Counted from the first letter of the stretch, positions 36,016-46,544 are shown. The stretch: 64,000 nt of DNA from an uncultured Bacteroides sp. (GCA_902168085.1 CABHOP010000089.1:62001-126000); one strand, 5' to 3'. Notes: a model not told the origin generated them from the sequence alone. A program made the numbers and translations.

Positions 36016-37962
36016 ATGTCTGCACGTTTTGTCCGTAGTGTTCTTATTGTTTTGGCTATAGTAGCGGTAACGCTGCCTGCGTTCTATTGCAGTAGCCTCG
36101 AGGGTGAAAATAATGTTACCGATGCAGGCAGCCCGTGGCAGAATGTGTATGATACTACCATAAAGTATGTAGGCATGGAAAAATGCCGTACCTGTCATGA
36201 AAATGTTTACCAGACCTTCATTCAAACGGGTATGGGCCAGTCTTACGACAGAGCCACGCCACAAAAATCGGCGGCAGATTTTACGCCTTCGCATGCTTTA
36301 GTATACGATAAAGACCTGGACTTTTATTATAAACCTTACTTCCGCAACGATTCCTTATATATCATGGAGTTCAGGTTGGAAGGGAAGGACACCGTGCATA
36401 AACGTGTACAAAAGATAGACTATGTTATTGGTTCTGGGCAGCACACCAATTCACATATATTCAGTACTAACGGCTACCTGTATCAGGCACCTATCACTTT
36501 CTATACTCAAAAGAAGCAATGGGATTTAGCCCCTGGTTTTGAAAAGGGTGCCAGCAGCCGTTTCAGCAGGCTGATAGAATTAGAGTGTATGAGCTGCCAT
36601 AATGGACTGCCTGAATTTGTACACAACAGCCAGAACAAATACCTGACCATAAAGCATGGCATAGACTGCGAACGCTGCCATGGGCCGGGAGAGTTGCATG
36701 TAAAGGAGAAAACTGCCGGTAACATTGTAGATACTTCCAAAGGGCCGGATTATACCATAGTAAATCCACGCAGGCTTAGTACCGATTTGCAGAACAACAT
36801 TTGTCAGCGTTGTCACTTACAAGGTATTGCTGTGTTGAACGATGGTAAAACTTTCTTCGATTTTCGCCCCGGCATGAAGCTGTCGGAAGTGATGAATGTA
36901 TTTATGCCGCAGTATGAGGGTGCACAGGATAAAATGATCATGGCATCGCATGTAGAGCGGATGAAGAAGAGTGACTGTTATGTGAGCTCTGGTAAAATGA
37001 GCTGCATTACCTGCCACAAGCCGCACGTGAGTGTAAAGTTTACACCGCGTACGCAATACATGGATGCTTGTAACAGTTGCCATGGTGGTAATAATCAGCC
37101 GCACTGTACAGAAGATATCAAAATAAGGCAGGCAAAGAATGATGATTGCATAACCTGCCACATGCCGCGTAATGGCAGTATAGATATACCTCACGTAGCC
37201 GTTACCGACCATTACATCCGCAAGCGCCCTATGGATGATAGCACGCGAGGAAAGATAACTGCTTTCCTCGGCCTTAAATCGTTCAATAATGATAACCCTG
37301 ATGCCATCACTACAGCACGAGCTTTCATGGATTTTTACGAAAGGTATAACCCTAATAAAGGCCTGATAGATTCTGCATTGAGCTACTTGAATAAGCAAAA
37401 GGAGGATGAGGCAAACAAAAAGCAGAACCGGGATTATATCCGTGCTTACTTCCTGCTGAATGATTATAATAGTGTAGTGCGATATGCCGGCGGTTTAAAA
37501 CCGGAAGCTATTACTGATGCATGGGCTGCCTACCGTATTGGTGAGGGCTATTATCAACTGGGCCAACCCGATAATGCATTACCATGGTACCATCGGGCTA
37601 CTATCATATGGCCTTATGCATTAGACTTCCAAAGTAAGTATGGTATATGCTTGCTGTCGCTGCGAAAGATAGAAGAGGCAAAAAAGGTTTTTACTTTCAT
37701 TTTGAGCGAGAATCCTGATTATGTCACAGCCAATACCAATCTTGGTTTTATATACATGCAGCAAGGCAATAGCGTAATGGCCTACGACCTGCTGCGCAAA
37801 GCAAATAGCCTGGACCCCGACCACGAGCAAACATTGATAAACCTTGCTGTATGGTATCATGCCAACGCACAGGATGAGAAAGCAAGAAAAAGCCTGCAAC
37901 ACTTATTGAAGAAACATCCTCAAAACCAGCAGGCCAAAGCCATGTTGGCAGACATCTTATAA
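36016..37962 (+). CDS. seven-haem c-type cytochrome with C-terminal TPR repeats
   Basis: The 648-residue protein has an N-terminal hydrophobic export segment (VLIVLAIVAVTLPAF). No proper lipobox precedes the Cys that follows. Seven CxxCH haem sites are visible: CRTCH, CMSCH, CERCH, CQRCH, CITCH, CNSCH and CITCH, all in the first two thirds. From about residue 460 the chain becomes helical, with TPR units (YYQLGQPDNALPWYHRA, NLGFIYMQQGNSVMAYDLLRKA). It should sit in the periplasm or at the outer membrane and carry electrons or reduce a small substrate while the TPRs bind a partner. No redox partner gene adjoins it. The ATG at 36016 is chosen because a -7 box lies at 36002-36009. Confidence 0.88.
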   Translation: MSARFVRSVLIVLAIVAVTLPAFYCSSLEGENNVTDAGSPWQNVYDTTIKYVGMEKCRTCHENVYQTFIQTGMGQSYDRATPQKSAADFTPSHALVYDKDLDFYYKPYFRNDSLYIMEFRLEGKDTVHKRVQKIDYVIGSGQHTNSHIFSTNGYLYQAPITFYTQKKQWDLAPGFEKGASSRFSRLIELECMSCHNGLPEFVHNSQNKYLTIKHGIDCERCHGPGELHVKEKTAGNIVDTSKGPDYTIVNPRRLSTDLQNNICQRCHLQGIAVLNDGKTFFDFRPGMKLSEVMNVFMPQYEGAQDKMIMASHVERMKKSDCYVSSGKMSCITCHKPHVSVKFTPRTQYMDACNSCHGGNNQPHCTEDIKIRQAKNDDCITCHMPRNGSIDIPHVAVTDHYIRKRPMDDSTRGKITAFLGLKSFNNDNPDAITTARAFMDFYERYNPNKGLIDSALSYLNKQKEDEANKKQNRDYIRAYFLLNDYNSVVRYAGGLKPEAITDAWAAYRIGEGYYQLGQPDNALPWYHRATIIWPYALDFQSKYGICLLSLRKIEEAKKVFTFILSENPDYVTANTNLGFIYMQQGNSVMAYDLLRKANSLDPDHEQTLINLAVWYHANAQDEKARKSLQHLLKKHPQNQQAKAMLADIL

Positions 37963-37987
37963 TCCTTAAATACGAATCAATATCTAA

Positions 37988-38578
37988 ATGAAAAAGAAAA
38001 CCCTCTTATTAGCAATTGCTATTGCAGCATCAACCCCAGTCATCGCTCAAGAGAAAATATCGAAACCTGGTTCTTGCCCTAAATTGTACATAGGTGTGAG
38101 CACCGGCCTTGAAAATCCTGCTGGTCTATTAGGCTTTAATATTGATGTGCCTGTTACACAGCAATTTTCATTAGGTGCAGGCGGTGGCCTAAGCTCGTGG
38201 GGGTACAAAGCCTATGGCGAAGGACGCTTTTATTTTGACAAATGTAACCGCGGATGGGCATTGGGTACCGGTGTAACTTACAATACCGGGTTGGCCAACT
38301 TTTCTACCTCACTACCTACCACCACAGGAGATCAAACAGTGAGGCTTGACCTGGAGCCTAAAGTAAATGTTTTTGTTGCAGGATATCGTTTCTGGAATCT
38401 TGGGCGCAATGGCCACCGCATATGGTTGCAGGTGGGATACTCTTTACGTCTTGATGAAGACAATTATACAATTCTAAGCGGACATACTTTGACTGCTGAC
38501 GGTGATCAGGTAATGACGATACTGGCACCCGGAGGTTTAATGGTAGGTGTCGGTTTCTCCTTTGGAGTTGTAAAATAA
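37988..38578 (+). CDS. small outer-membrane barrel-like protein of unknown function
   Basis: 196 residues with a clear signal peptide (MKKKTLLLAIAIAASTPVIA). The mature chain shows amphipathic strands with Gly and aromatic residues (LGAGGGLSSWGYKAYGEGRF, LMVGVGFSFGVVK), suggesting a small outer-membrane barrel. The family is not recognised. It follows the cytochrome gene by 25 bases and may be co-transcribed with it. Confidence 0.65.
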   Translation: MKKKTLLLAIAIAASTPVIAQEKISKPGSCPKLYIGVSTGLENPAGLLGFNIDVPVTQQFSLGAGGGLSSWGYKAYGEGRFYFDKCNRGWALGTGVTYNTGLANFSTSLPTTTGDQTVRLDLEPKVNVFVAGYRFWNLGRNGHRIWLQVGYSLRLDEDNYTILSGHTLTADGDQVMTILAPGGLMVGVGFSFGVVK

Positions 38579-38630
38579 TGGGAGTTGATAATGGGTAAGC
38601 CACCCATGTAAATTATACTGACCACATAAA

Positions 38631-38655
38631 GAAGCCACGCATATAGCGTGGCTTC
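38631..38655. terminator. probable terminator between convergent genes
   Basis: GAAGCCACGC and GCGTGGCTTC form a perfect 10-bp stem with loop ATATA. T-runs on either side are weak, so termination efficiency is uncertain. Confidence 0.6.
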
Positions 38656-38679
38656 CGGCTTATTTAAATATGTGTACTC

Positions 38680-39285
38680 TTACAAAGCAGCTTTATATCG
38701 TTTGCTTACTTCATCCCAGTTTATCACATTCCAGATAGCAGCCAGGTAGTCCGGGCGCTTGTTTTGGTATTTCAGGTAGTAAGCATGTTCCCATACATCT
38801 ATGCCCAATATAGGTGTGCCTTTTACTTCAGCCACATCCATCAGCGGGTTATCCTGGTTGGGAGTAGAGGAAACTTCCAGTTTGCCCTCTTTTACCAGCA
38901 GCCATGCCCAGCCGCTACCAAAGCGGGTAGCCCCTGCCGTATTCATTTTTTCTTTCAGTGCGTCAAATGAGCCGAAGTTTTCATTAATGGCAGTAGCCAG
39001 GTCGCCTGTAGGCGTGCCCCCTGTGTTAGGGCCCAGGATGCTCCAGAAAAGTGTATGGTTGTAGTGTCCACCACCATTGTTGCGCACAGCAACAGGGTAT
39101 GCAGATATATTTGCCATCAGTTCTTCCAGTGTTTTTGTTTCGGCATCTGTGCCGGCAATGGCTTTATTCAGGTTATCTACATAAGCCTGGTGGTGCTTGC
39201 CATGGTGTATTTGCATCGTTTGTGCATCAATGTGTGGTTCCAATGCTTCAAAAGCATAATTCAATGCAGGAAGTGTATGTGCCAT
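38680..39285 (-). CDS. sodB: Fe/Mn superoxide dismutase
   Basis: A 201-residue enzyme of the iron/manganese superoxide dismutase family, converting superoxide to peroxide and oxygen. Metal ligands lie in [19 protein letters not shown] and DVWEHAYYL. The C-terminal [17 protein letters not shown] is typical. Whether iron or manganese is used cannot be judged from sequence alone, so the symbol is tentative. There is no signal peptide, so it is cytoplasmic. A good promoter (TTTG-N19-TAACTTTG) precedes it. Confidence 0.95.
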   Translation of the reverse strand: MAHTLPALNYAFEALEPHIDAQTMQIHHGKHHQAYVDNLNKAIAGTDAETKTLEELMANISAYPVAVRNNGGGHYNHTLFWSILGPNTGGTPTGDLATAINENFGSFDALKEKMNTAGATRFGSGWAWLLVKEGKLEVSSTPNQDNPLMDVAEVKGTPILGIDVWEHAYYLKYQNKRPDYLAAIWNVINWDEVSKRYKAAL

Positions 39286-39321
39286 AAGAAATAATTGTTT
39301 TTATGTTGGTTAATCAGTCCC

Positions 39322-39352
39322 CAAAGTTAATAGCCATATCCGAAAGCCCAAA
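39322..39352 (-). promoter_or_regulatory. promoter of the superoxide dismutase gene
   Basis: On the minus strand, TTTG (39349-39352), 19 bases, TAACTTTG (39322-39329), both exact. The leader is about 35 bases. Confidence 0.7.
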
Positions 39353-39521
39353 AACACCGGGCCGCTTCATAATTAATTAAAATGGGCGTATAGGCGAAAG
39401 TGGTTTATCTCAATTTTACATCTTCATTATGCACTTACAATCAATAAATGACGGATGCAGATATTGTTGGAATAAATTTTATGTAAAAGAAACATCAGCA
39501 TTCGGCTGCATTACCCTTAAA

Positions 39522-39540
39522 CCTTCGATAGTATCAAGGG
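39522..39540. promoter_or_regulatory. imperfect palindrome upstream of the RND efflux genes
   Basis: CCTTCGATA, G, TATCAAGG: an inverted repeat broken by one extra C in the left arm. It sits about 10 bases before the -7 box, where a repressor would block RNA polymerase. TetR-type local control is common for such pumps, but no regulator gene is nearby. Confidence 0.35.
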
Positions 39541-39550
39541 TCTAAGTCTG

Positions 39551-39558
39551 TATATTTG
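39551..39558 (+). promoter_or_regulatory. -7 box of the RND efflux operon
   Basis: TATATTTG, an exact TAnnTTTG box, 24 bases before the ATG. A good -33 element is lacking. Confidence 0.5.
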
Positions 39559-39582
39559 ATTGTTTTTTAAGAAACTATCTGC

Positions 39583-42500
39583 ATGAGTCTACCTTCGCTC
39601 TCTTTACGGCGGCCAGTAATGGCCATCGTGCTCAATATAATTATCATTGTTTTTGGGGTCATCGGGTTTAATTTTCTCGGTGTCCGCGACTATCCATCTA
39701 TAGATCCGCCGATTATCAATGTAAGAACATCTTATGCAGGTGCCAACCCGGATATCGTAGAATCGCAGATAACGGAGCCACTGGAAAAATCTATCAATGG
39801 TATCGCCGGTATCAAAACCATTTCTTCTACCAGTGCGCAGGGTAATAGCAACATCACTGTAGAATTCGACCTGGGTATAGACCTGGAGGCTGCTGCCAAT
39901 GATGTGCGCGATAAGGTATCGCAAGCCGTGCGCAACCTGCCGCAGGATATTGATGCGCCGCCTGTAGTATCGAAAGCTGATGCCAACTCGCAGCCTATCA
40001 TCTCCATGACCGTGCAGAGCGATACAAAGAACCAGCTGGAGTTGACCGAATATGCCGAGAACGTACTGGTAGAAAGACTGCAAACCATTCCCGGTGTAAG
40101 TAGTATCAGGATTTGGGGAGAGAAACGCTATGCCATGCGCCTTTGGCTGGACCCGCTCCGGATGGCAGGTTATAATATCACTTTTCAGGATATAGAACTG
40201 GCATTGAGTAAACAGAATGTAGAGCTTCCTTCCGGTAAATTATCGGGTTCTAATACAGAGCTTTCGGTACGCACTTTCGGTCGCCTGTTTTCAGAAGAAG
40301 ATTTCAATAACCTTATTATAAAGAATGTAAACGGCACCGATATACACCTGCGCGAGGTGGGTGAGGCAGTACTGGGGCCGGAGAATGAAGAAAGCGTATT
40401 GAAGGAAAGCGGTATCCCGATGATTGCGCTTGCACTTACGCCACAACCGGGTTCCAACTATGTAGCTATAGCCGATGAGTTTTATAAACGCTACGAGGCG
40501 CTCAAAAAAGATATCCCCGCAGATTTTAAAGTCAACATTGCGATGGATACCACGGCTTATATCAAAAAGTCGATAAGCGAGGTGGAGGAAACGTTGCTTA
40601 TCTCTTTTACATTGGTTATCCTTATTATCTATCTCTTCTTCCGCGATTGGCTCATTGCCTTCCGCCCGCTGATAGACATACCGGTGAGCCTGATAGGTGC
40701 GTTCTTTATCATGTATATCATGGGCTTCACCATCAATATCCTTACGTTGCTGGCCATCGTACTGGCTACCGGCCTTGTGGTGGATGATGGTATCGTTGTG
40801 ACGGAAAACATCTTTAAAAAGCTGGAGGCCGGCATGGAAAAGCACCGTGCCGCCAAGGAGGGTAGTGAAGAAATTTACTTTGCAGTTATCTCAACGTCCA
40901 TAACACTGGCTGTTGTGTTCCTGCCCATCGTGTTCTTACAGGGCTTCACAGGTAGGCTATTTCGGGAATTTGGTATCGTGGTAGCAGGTGCGGTATTGAT
41001 ATCTGCGTTTGTGTCACTGTCGCTCACCCCGGTGCTCAATGTATTGATGACACGTAAGGAGCACAAACCATCTAAATTCTACGTTAAATCAGAACCATTC
41101 TTCCAGGGAATGGAGAATGTATATAAACGCGCGCTGGTGTGGATCATGCGCAAAAAATGGATAGCTATTACAGGCGTCGTAGTTTCTTTTGCATTGATAT
41201 ACTTTATCGGTAGTGGTTTACAAAGCGAATTGGCACCACTTGAAGATCGCGCCCGCTTCCGTGCGCAGGTATCAGCACCCGAAGGTACCTCTTACGATGC
41301 TATGGATGCTTATATGGATCAACTGGTTGGATCTATATTGGATTCTGTTCCTGAAAAAGAAGTGATACTTTCAGTAACGGCACCGGGTTTTACAGGTTCT
41401 GGTGCTGTAAATACCGGCTTCCTGAATGTACGCCTGAAAGAGCCTAACGAACGAAGCCGCAGTCAGGATGAAATAGTACAGGCTGTAAACCGCAACTTGC
41501 AGAAGCATAATTTCGGTCGCGCTTTCGCGATTCAGGAGCAAACTATATCTGTGCAGCGTGGCGGTAGTGCTTACCCGGTAGTATTTGTGATACAGAATAT
41601 CAACTTTGATAAGCTGGCAAAGGCTATGCCGCGTTTTATGGATGAGGTGAACCAGAACCCTATGTTCCAGGGTGCGGATATAGACCTGAAATTCAATAAA
41701 CCGGAACTGACTGTTTCTATTGATCGTGCAAAGGCATCTCAACTGGGTGTGTCGGTACAGGACGTATCGCAGACGTTGCAGCTGGCATTAAGTAACCGCA
41801 GGCTGGGATATTTCACCAAGAATGGTAAACAGTACCAGGTATTAGGACAGGTATTTCGTAAAGACAGGGAAGCACCTGTAGACCTGAAGACGTTGTACGT
41901 GAATAATAGCGAAGGCCAGCCTATATCTATAGATAACCTGGTAACAGTGGAAGAAACAACCAGCCCGTCGCAGATATATCACTACAACAGGTATAAGTCA
42001 GCCACAGTATCGGCAGGCCTTGCACCCGGCAAAACCATTGGTGATGGTATTGCGGAAATGCAAAGGATATTTGATAAACTGGAGAAGGAGAAAGTGGTCG
42101 ACGAAAGCTTCACGACATCTTTAGGTGGTGCATCTAAAGACTATGTAGAAAGCTCATCGAATACGCTGTTCGCCTTCTTGCTGGCATTGGTGCTGATATA
42201 CCTGATACTGGCCGCACAATTCGAAAGCTTTGTCGATCCGCTCATCATCATGCTGACGGTACCGCTGGCCATAGCAGGTGCGGTGCTATCATTATGGTTA
42301 TTTGGACAAACAATTAATATCTTCTCGCAGATAGGTATGATCATGTTGATAGGCTTGGTAACAAAGAATGGTATCCTGATAGTAGAATATGCCAACCATA
42401 TCCGCGACAGGGGCACTTCTAAAGTGGAAGCGACTATCAATGCTGCGTCTATGCGTTTGCGCCCTATCCTTATGACCAGCCTCGCTATGATATTCGGTGC

Positions 42501-42681
42501 CCTGCCACTGGCGCTTTCTTTAGGTGCAGCGTCTACCAGCCGCATACCATTGGGTATCGTGATAGTGGGTGGTGTGTTGTTCTCGCTGATACTATCCTTG
42601 TTTATAGTACCTGTTATATATACTTTCCTGTCGCGCAGGAAAGTGGAAGTACCCACTGCTATCGAAAAACTGAATGACTAA
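39583..42681 (+). CDS. RND (HAE1/AcrB-like) efflux permease
   Basis: A 1032-residue inner-membrane proton-driven pump of the hydrophobe/amphiphile efflux class. Twelve membrane segments flank two large periplasmic domains. The proton-relay Asp pair lies in ATGLVVDDGIVVTEN, and the N-terminus reads LSLRRPVMAIVLNIIIIVFG. Such pumps export drugs, detergents or metabolites with an adaptor and a TolC channel. TolC follows after 5 bases, but no periplasmic adaptor (HlyD/MFP) gene adjoins, because the upstream gene is the divergent superoxide dismutase. The substrate is unknown. Confidence 0.94.
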   Translation: MSLPSLSLRRPVMAIVLNIIIIVFGVIGFNFLGVRDYPSIDPPIINVRTSYAGANPDIVESQITEPLEKSINGIAGIKTISSTSAQGNSNITVEFDLGIDLEAAANDVRDKVSQAVRNLPQDIDAPPVVSKADANSQPIISMTVQSDTKNQLELTEYAENVLVERLQTIPGVSSIRIWGEKRYAMRLWLDPLRMAGYNITFQDIELALSKQNVELPSGKLSGSNTELSVRTFGRLFSEEDFNNLIIKNVNGTDIHLREVGEAVLGPENEESVLKESGIPMIALALTPQPGSNYVAIADEFYKRYEALKKDIPADFKVNIAMDTTAYIKKSISEVEETLLISFTLVILIIYLFFRDWLIAFRPLIDIPVSLIGAFFIMYIMGFTINILTLLAIVLATGLVVDDGIVVTENIFKKLEAGMEKHRAAKEGSEEIYFAVISTSITLAVVFLPIVFLQGFTGRLFREFGIVVAGAVLISAFVSLSLTPVLNVLMTRKEHKPSKFYVKSEPFFQGMENVYKRALVWIMRKKWIAITGVVVSFALIYFIGSGLQSELAPLEDRARFRAQVSAPEGTSYDAMDAYMDQLVGSILDSVPEKEVILSVTAPGFTGSGAVNTGFLNVRLKEPNERSRSQDEIVQAVNRNLQKHNFGRAFAIQEQTISVQRGGSAYPVVFVIQNINFDKLAKAMPRFMDEVNQNPMFQGADIDLKFNKPELTVSIDRAKASQLGVSVQDVSQTLQLALSNRRLGYFTKNGKQYQVLGQVFRKDREAPVDLKTLYVNNSEGQPISIDNLVTVEETTSPSQIYHYNRYKSATVSAGLAPGKTIGDGIAEMQRIFDKLEKEKVVDESFTTSLGGASKDYVESSSNTLFAFLLALVLIYLILAAQFESFVDPLIIMLTVPLAIAGAVLSLWLFGQTINIFSQIGMIMLIGLVTKNGILIVEYANHIRDRGTSKVEATINAASMRLRPILMTSLAMIFGALPLALSLGAASTSRIPLGIVIVGGVLFSLILSLFIVPVIYTFLSRRKVEVPTAIEKLND

Positions 42682-42686
42682 GTAAC

Positions 42687-43991
42687 ATGACGAAACGTAT
42701 CGTTTATATCATAACCTGCATGCTGGTATTACCCTTTACCGGTAAAACACAGGAAATGCTGACCCTTGAAGATGCTATTACCAAAGCTTTGGAATATAAC
42801 TATGATATACGCATAGTGAAGAATGAAGCCAGGCAGGCAGCCGTAAATAATACGCTGGGCAATGCAGGCTTCTCACCAAATATCAATGCTAATGGCGGGG
42901 TTACAACCGGAACATCAAATACACGTATTGAGTTTGCCGATGGCCGGGTACAGGAAGTACCCAATGCCGCATCATTTGGTATCAATGGCGCTGTTACGCT
43001 CAACTGGACTTTGTTTGACGGTGGTAGAATGTTCATCGTAAAAAAACAACTGAATGTATTGGAGCGTCTGGGCGAAGCCCGGCTGAAAGAACAGGTGCAA
43101 GCAACCGTATCACAAGTAATACAGGCGTATGCTGCATCCGTATGGCAAAAACAACAAGGTGTAGCTATTGATACCGGATTGGTGTTGGCACAAGTACGCA
43201 TGTTGCTATCACAGGTGAAATATGAAACCGGTGCTTCCGCTAAAATAGATTACCTGCAGGCACGTGTAGATTATAACAGCCGCAGGGCCGATTCGCTGAA
43301 TCAACTGGCTTCACTCAATGCATCCTTTGCATCGCTGAATGCGCTGATGGGCGAAGACCCGGATAAGACATACATATTGGAGGACACACTGCATAGCGAC
43401 ATGGATCTGGAACCTTCTGATAAGCAAAGGCTAGAGCAAATGAACCCATCGCTGGAAGCGGCACGCCGCAGCGTAGAAGCTTATGAATTAGACGCTAAAA
43501 TTGCACGCACCTACCACTTGCCCACATTGGCAGTAAATGGTGCATATAACTATACGCGTACACGCAGCCAGTCTGGTTTTGCATTGTTCAACCGGAGCTA
43601 TGGGCCACAAGGTTCGGCAGCTATCAGCGTGCCGATATTCCAAGGCGGCAATATACGCAGGCAGGCTAAAATTGCCGGCTTGCAAGCTATGCGCGAACAG
43701 TTGGTATACGACAGGCAGAATACAGAAATAGGCCGTCAGTATCGCACAGCATGGAAAAACTATGAAATGGCTGTAGCTGCCTACAAGTTGGAACAGGAGA
43801 ATATCAACTTTGCCAAAGAGAATATGGACATCCAAAAGGCTCGTTTCCGGGTAGGTATCGCCACTACATTGGAAACGCGCGAGGCTGAGAACAGCTATGT
43901 GCAGGCACTGGTGCGTCTATACACCGCAGCATACAATCTGAAAGTAAATGAAACCATCGTACTGCAACTGGAAGGCACTTTGGTGAAGTAA
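42687..43991 (+). CDS. TolC-family outer-membrane efflux channel
   Basis: The 434-residue protein has a weak signal peptide (VYIITCMLVLPFTGKTQ) and the two-fold TolC repeat of long helices and short strands, with typical LTLEDAITKALEYNYDIRI at the start and FRVGIATTLETREAENSYVQ near the end. It would form the trimeric outer-membrane exit duct for the RND pump encoded 5 bases upstream. A strong terminator follows. Confidence 0.93.
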   Translation: MTKRIVYIITCMLVLPFTGKTQEMLTLEDAITKALEYNYDIRIVKNEARQAAVNNTLGNAGFSPNINANGGVTTGTSNTRIEFADGRVQEVPNAASFGINGAVTLNWTLFDGGRMFIVKKQLNVLERLGEARLKEQVQATVSQVIQAYAASVWQKQQGVAIDTGLVLAQVRMLLSQVKYETGASAKIDYLQARVDYNSRRADSLNQLASLNASFASLNALMGEDPDKTYILEDTLHSDMDLEPSDKQRLEQMNPSLEAARRSVEAYELDAKIARTYHLPTLAVNGAYNYTRTRSQSGFALFNRSYGPQGSAAISVPIFQGGNIRRQAKIAGLQAMREQLVYDRQNTEIGRQYRTAWKNYEMAVAAYKLEQENINFAKENMDIQKARFRVGIATTLETREAENSYVQALVRLYTAAYNLKVNETIVLQLEGTLVK

Positions 43992-44017
43992 CAGTTGTGC
44001 TAAGCTATGAAAATTGA

Positions 44018-44041
44018 AAAAGCCCTCGTAAGAGGGCTTTT
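44018..44041. terminator. bidirectional terminator after tolC
   Basis: AAAAGCCCTC and GAGGGCTTTT form a 10-bp stem with loop GTAA, between the efflux operon and the convergent UDP-xylose genes. Confidence 0.88.
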
Positions 44042-44044
44042 ATA

Positions 44045-44986
44045 TTAAATATGCTTTTTGAAATATTCCAGTGTTCTTTTCAAACCTTCCTGGCGGTCGA
44101 TGGTTGGTTGCCACCCCAGTATTTCTTTTGCCTTGGTAATATTTGGCTGGCGCTGTTTCGGGTCATCTTGCGGCAGTGGTTCAAATACTATTTTCGATTT
44201 AGAACCGGTCAGCGCTATCACCTCTTCTGCAAATTGCAGCAGGCTTATTTCTACCGGGTTGCCTATGTTCACAGGCATGTGGTAGTCTGAAAGCAATAAG
44301 CGGTAGATACCTTCTACCAGGTCATCGCAATAACAGAAAGAACGTGTTTGCGAGCCATCGCCATATACCGTTACATCTTCGCCACGCAGTGCCTGGCTCA
44401 TGAATGTTGGTAGCGCACGGCCATCATCGAGGCGCATACGCGGGCCATAAGTATTAAATATACGAATGATGCGCGTTTCCAGCCCGTGAAAGTTGTGGTA
44501 TGCCATCGTAATGCTTTCCATGTAGCGTTTCGCTTCATCGTACACACCACGCGGGCCTATAGGGTTCACATTGCCCCAGTATTCTTCCGTTTGCGGGTGC
44601 ACCAGCGGGTCGCCATATACTTCCGATGTAGAAGCTACCAATATACGTGCGCCTTTTGCTTTGGCAAGGCCCAGCAGGTTGTGCGTACCCATAGCACCTA
44701 CCTTCAATGTCTGTATCGGCATTTTCAGGTAATCAATAGGGCTGGCAGGCGATGCAAAATGCAGTATGTAATCTATTTTACCGGGTACGTGTACAAACTT
44801 GGTCACATCGTGATGGTAAAACTCAAATTCCTTTACAGGGAACAGGTGTTCTATGTTTTTGATATTACCCGTCAGCAGGTTGTCCATACCTACTACCGTA
44901 TATCCCTCCTTCAAAAACCTGTCGCAAAGGTGCGAACCCAGAAAACCGGCAGCACCTGTTATGAGTATGCGTTTTTTATTGCTCAT
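44045..44986 (-). CDS. uxs: UDP-glucuronate decarboxylase (UDP-xylose synthase)
   Basis: A 313-residue extended short-chain dehydrogenase that converts UDP-glucuronate to UDP-xylose with bound NAD. The cofactor loop is [11 protein letters not shown]. The catalytic triad is in [10 protein letters not shown] and YDEAKRYME. The signature [13 protein letters not shown] with [15 protein letters not shown] separates it from other sugar epimerases and dehydratases. It lies 29 bases after ugd, which makes its substrate, so the pair provides UDP-glucuronate and UDP-xylose for polysaccharide or glycoprotein synthesis. No glycosyltransferase adjoins. Confidence 0.93.
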   Translation of the reverse strand: MSNKKRILITGAAGFLGSHLCDRFLKEGYTVVGMDNLLTGNIKNIEHLFPVKEFEFYHHDVTKFVHVPGKIDYILHFASPASPIDYLKMPIQTLKVGAMGTHNLLGLAKAKGARILVASTSEVYGDPLVHPQTEEYWGNVNPIGPRGVYDEAKRYMESITMAYHNFHGLETRIIRIFNTYGPRMRLDDGRALPTFMSQALRGEDVTVYGDGSQTRSFCYCDDLVEGIYRLLLSDYHMPVNIGNPVEISLLQFAEEVIALTGSKSKIVFEPLPQDDPKQRQPNITKAKEILGWQPTIDRQEGLKRTLEYFKKHI

Positions 44987-45015
44987 TAATGGTTGCGTAT
45001 AATGTGTTATGTGTA

Positions 45016-46395
45016 TTAATCAAGATTGCCTCGCTCGCGTACAATAGCACCCATAGGCACTTCTATTTTGTTACGCAGTTGTTCATGCACTGGTTTGCGG
45101 CCAATGCTTTCATAATAGAAGCCTAATTCTTCCATCTTTTCAAGCGAGAATACGTTGCGGCCATCAAATATCATCGGGTGTTTCAGCAGCTCACCAATCT
45201 TTTCAAAATTGGGGTTACGGAATTCGCTCCATTCTGTTACAATAATCAGGGCATCAGCATCGTTCAACGCATCGTATTGGCTTTCTGCAAAAGCAATGGC
45301 GTCATTATAAATGCGTTTTACATTCGGCATCGCTTCCGGGTCGAAGGCTGTAACTGCAGCGTCTGCATCCAGCAGCTCGTTTATCAGTTCCAGTGCCGGT
45401 GCTTCACGTATATCATCTGTTTCAGGTTTGAAAGCCAGACCCCATATAGCAAATTTTCGTCCACTCAGGTCATTGCCAAAGCATTCTTTTATTTTCTTGC
45501 CCAGCCGCGTTTTCTGCCTGTCATTCACATTCATTACAGTGTTCACCAGTTGAAAGTCGTAATCTAGCTCACGGGCAGTTTGTGCCAGTGCTTGTACGTC
45601 TTTAGGAAAACAGCTACCACCATAACCTACACCGGGAAACAGAAAGCGTTTGCCTATACGATTATCGCTACCCATACCCATACGCACCATGTCTACGTTG
45701 GCACCTGCTTTTTCGCACAGGTTGGCCATTTCATTCATGAAAGATATACGCATAGCCAGGTAAGAGTTGGCAGCATATTTGGTCATTTCAGATGAACGCT
45801 CGTCCATAAAGTATATCGGGTTGCCCTGGCGCACATATGGCTGATACAATTCTTCCATCAGTTTCTGGGCTCTTTCAGAGCTGGTACCTATTACCACGCG
45901 GTCGGGTTTCAGGAAATCTTCTACTGCTACACCTTCACGCAGGAACTCAGGGTTCGATACAACGTCAAACAAACTGCGGTCCAGGTTTTGTGCCAACACT
46001 GCAGCTACTTTCTCAGCAGTGCCTACCGGTACCGTGCTTTTGTTAACGATAACGGTGTATTTATCTATTATATGGCTCAGATCTGCCGCTACGCCCAGCA
46101 CGTAACGCAGATCAGCAGCGCCGTCTTCTCCAGGAGGGGTAGGCAATGCCAGGAATATGATCTGTGCATTTTTGATGCCTTCTTTCAGGGAAGTAGTAAA
46201 TTCTATACGTTTTTCTTTAATGTTTCGTTCCAGTAAGGTGTCAAGGCCAGGTTCGTAAATAGGCGATTTGCCATTTTTCAGTTGTTCAACCTTTTCTTCA
46301 TTAATATCGATACATACCACGTTGTTGCCGGTTTCAGCAAAACAAGTACCTGAAACAAGACCTACATATCCGGTACCAATGATGGTTATTTGCAT
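45016..46395 (-). CDS. ugd: UDP-glucose 6-dehydrogenase
   Basis: A 459-residue enzyme oxidising UDP-glucose to UDP-glucuronate with two NAD. The N-terminal cofactor motif is [10 protein letters not shown]. The catalytic Cys is in [16 protein letters not shown]. The C-terminal domain contains [17 protein letters not shown]. It is first in a two-gene unit with the UDP-xylose synthase gene. A TACATTTG box 20 bases before the ATG is its likely promoter. Confidence 0.95.
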   Translation of the reverse strand: MQITIIGTGYVGLVSGTCFAETGNNVVCIDINEEKVEQLKNGKSPIYEPGLDTLLERNIKEKRIEFTTSLKEGIKNAQIIFLALPTPPGEDGAADLRYVLGVAADLSHIIDKYTVIVNKSTVPVGTAEKVAAVLAQNLDRSLFDVVSNPEFLREGVAVEDFLKPDRVVIGTSSERAQKLMEELYQPYVRQGNPIYFMDERSSEMTKYAANSYLAMRISFMNEMANLCEKAGANVDMVRMGMGSDNRIGKRFLFPGVGYGGSCFPKDVQALAQTARELDYDFQLVNTVMNVNDRQKTRLGKKIKECFGNDLSGRKFAIWGLAFKPETDDIREAPALELINELLDADAAVTAFDPEAMPNVKRIYNDAIAFAESQYDALNDADALIIVTEWSEFRNPNFEKIGELLKHPMIFDGRNVFSLEKMEELGFYYESIGRKPVHEQLRNKIEVPMGAIVRERGNLD

Positions 46396-46415
46396 AGGAT
46401 AAATTAAAATTTGCG

Positions 46416-46423
46416 CAAATGTA
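46416..46423 (-). promoter_or_regulatory. -7 box of ugd-uxs
   Basis: On the minus strand TACATTTG, an exact match, 20 bases before the ugd start. No clear -33. Confidence 0.5.
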
Positions 46424-46544
46424 GCTATTATTTGCCTCCATTTTTACTACCGCAGCTGGGAATACTATAATATTTTGATATTTTTCATTAGCATTACATT
46501 AAACTAGAGGGAGTAAGCCCCGTCTTATTCTAAAATCATAAACT

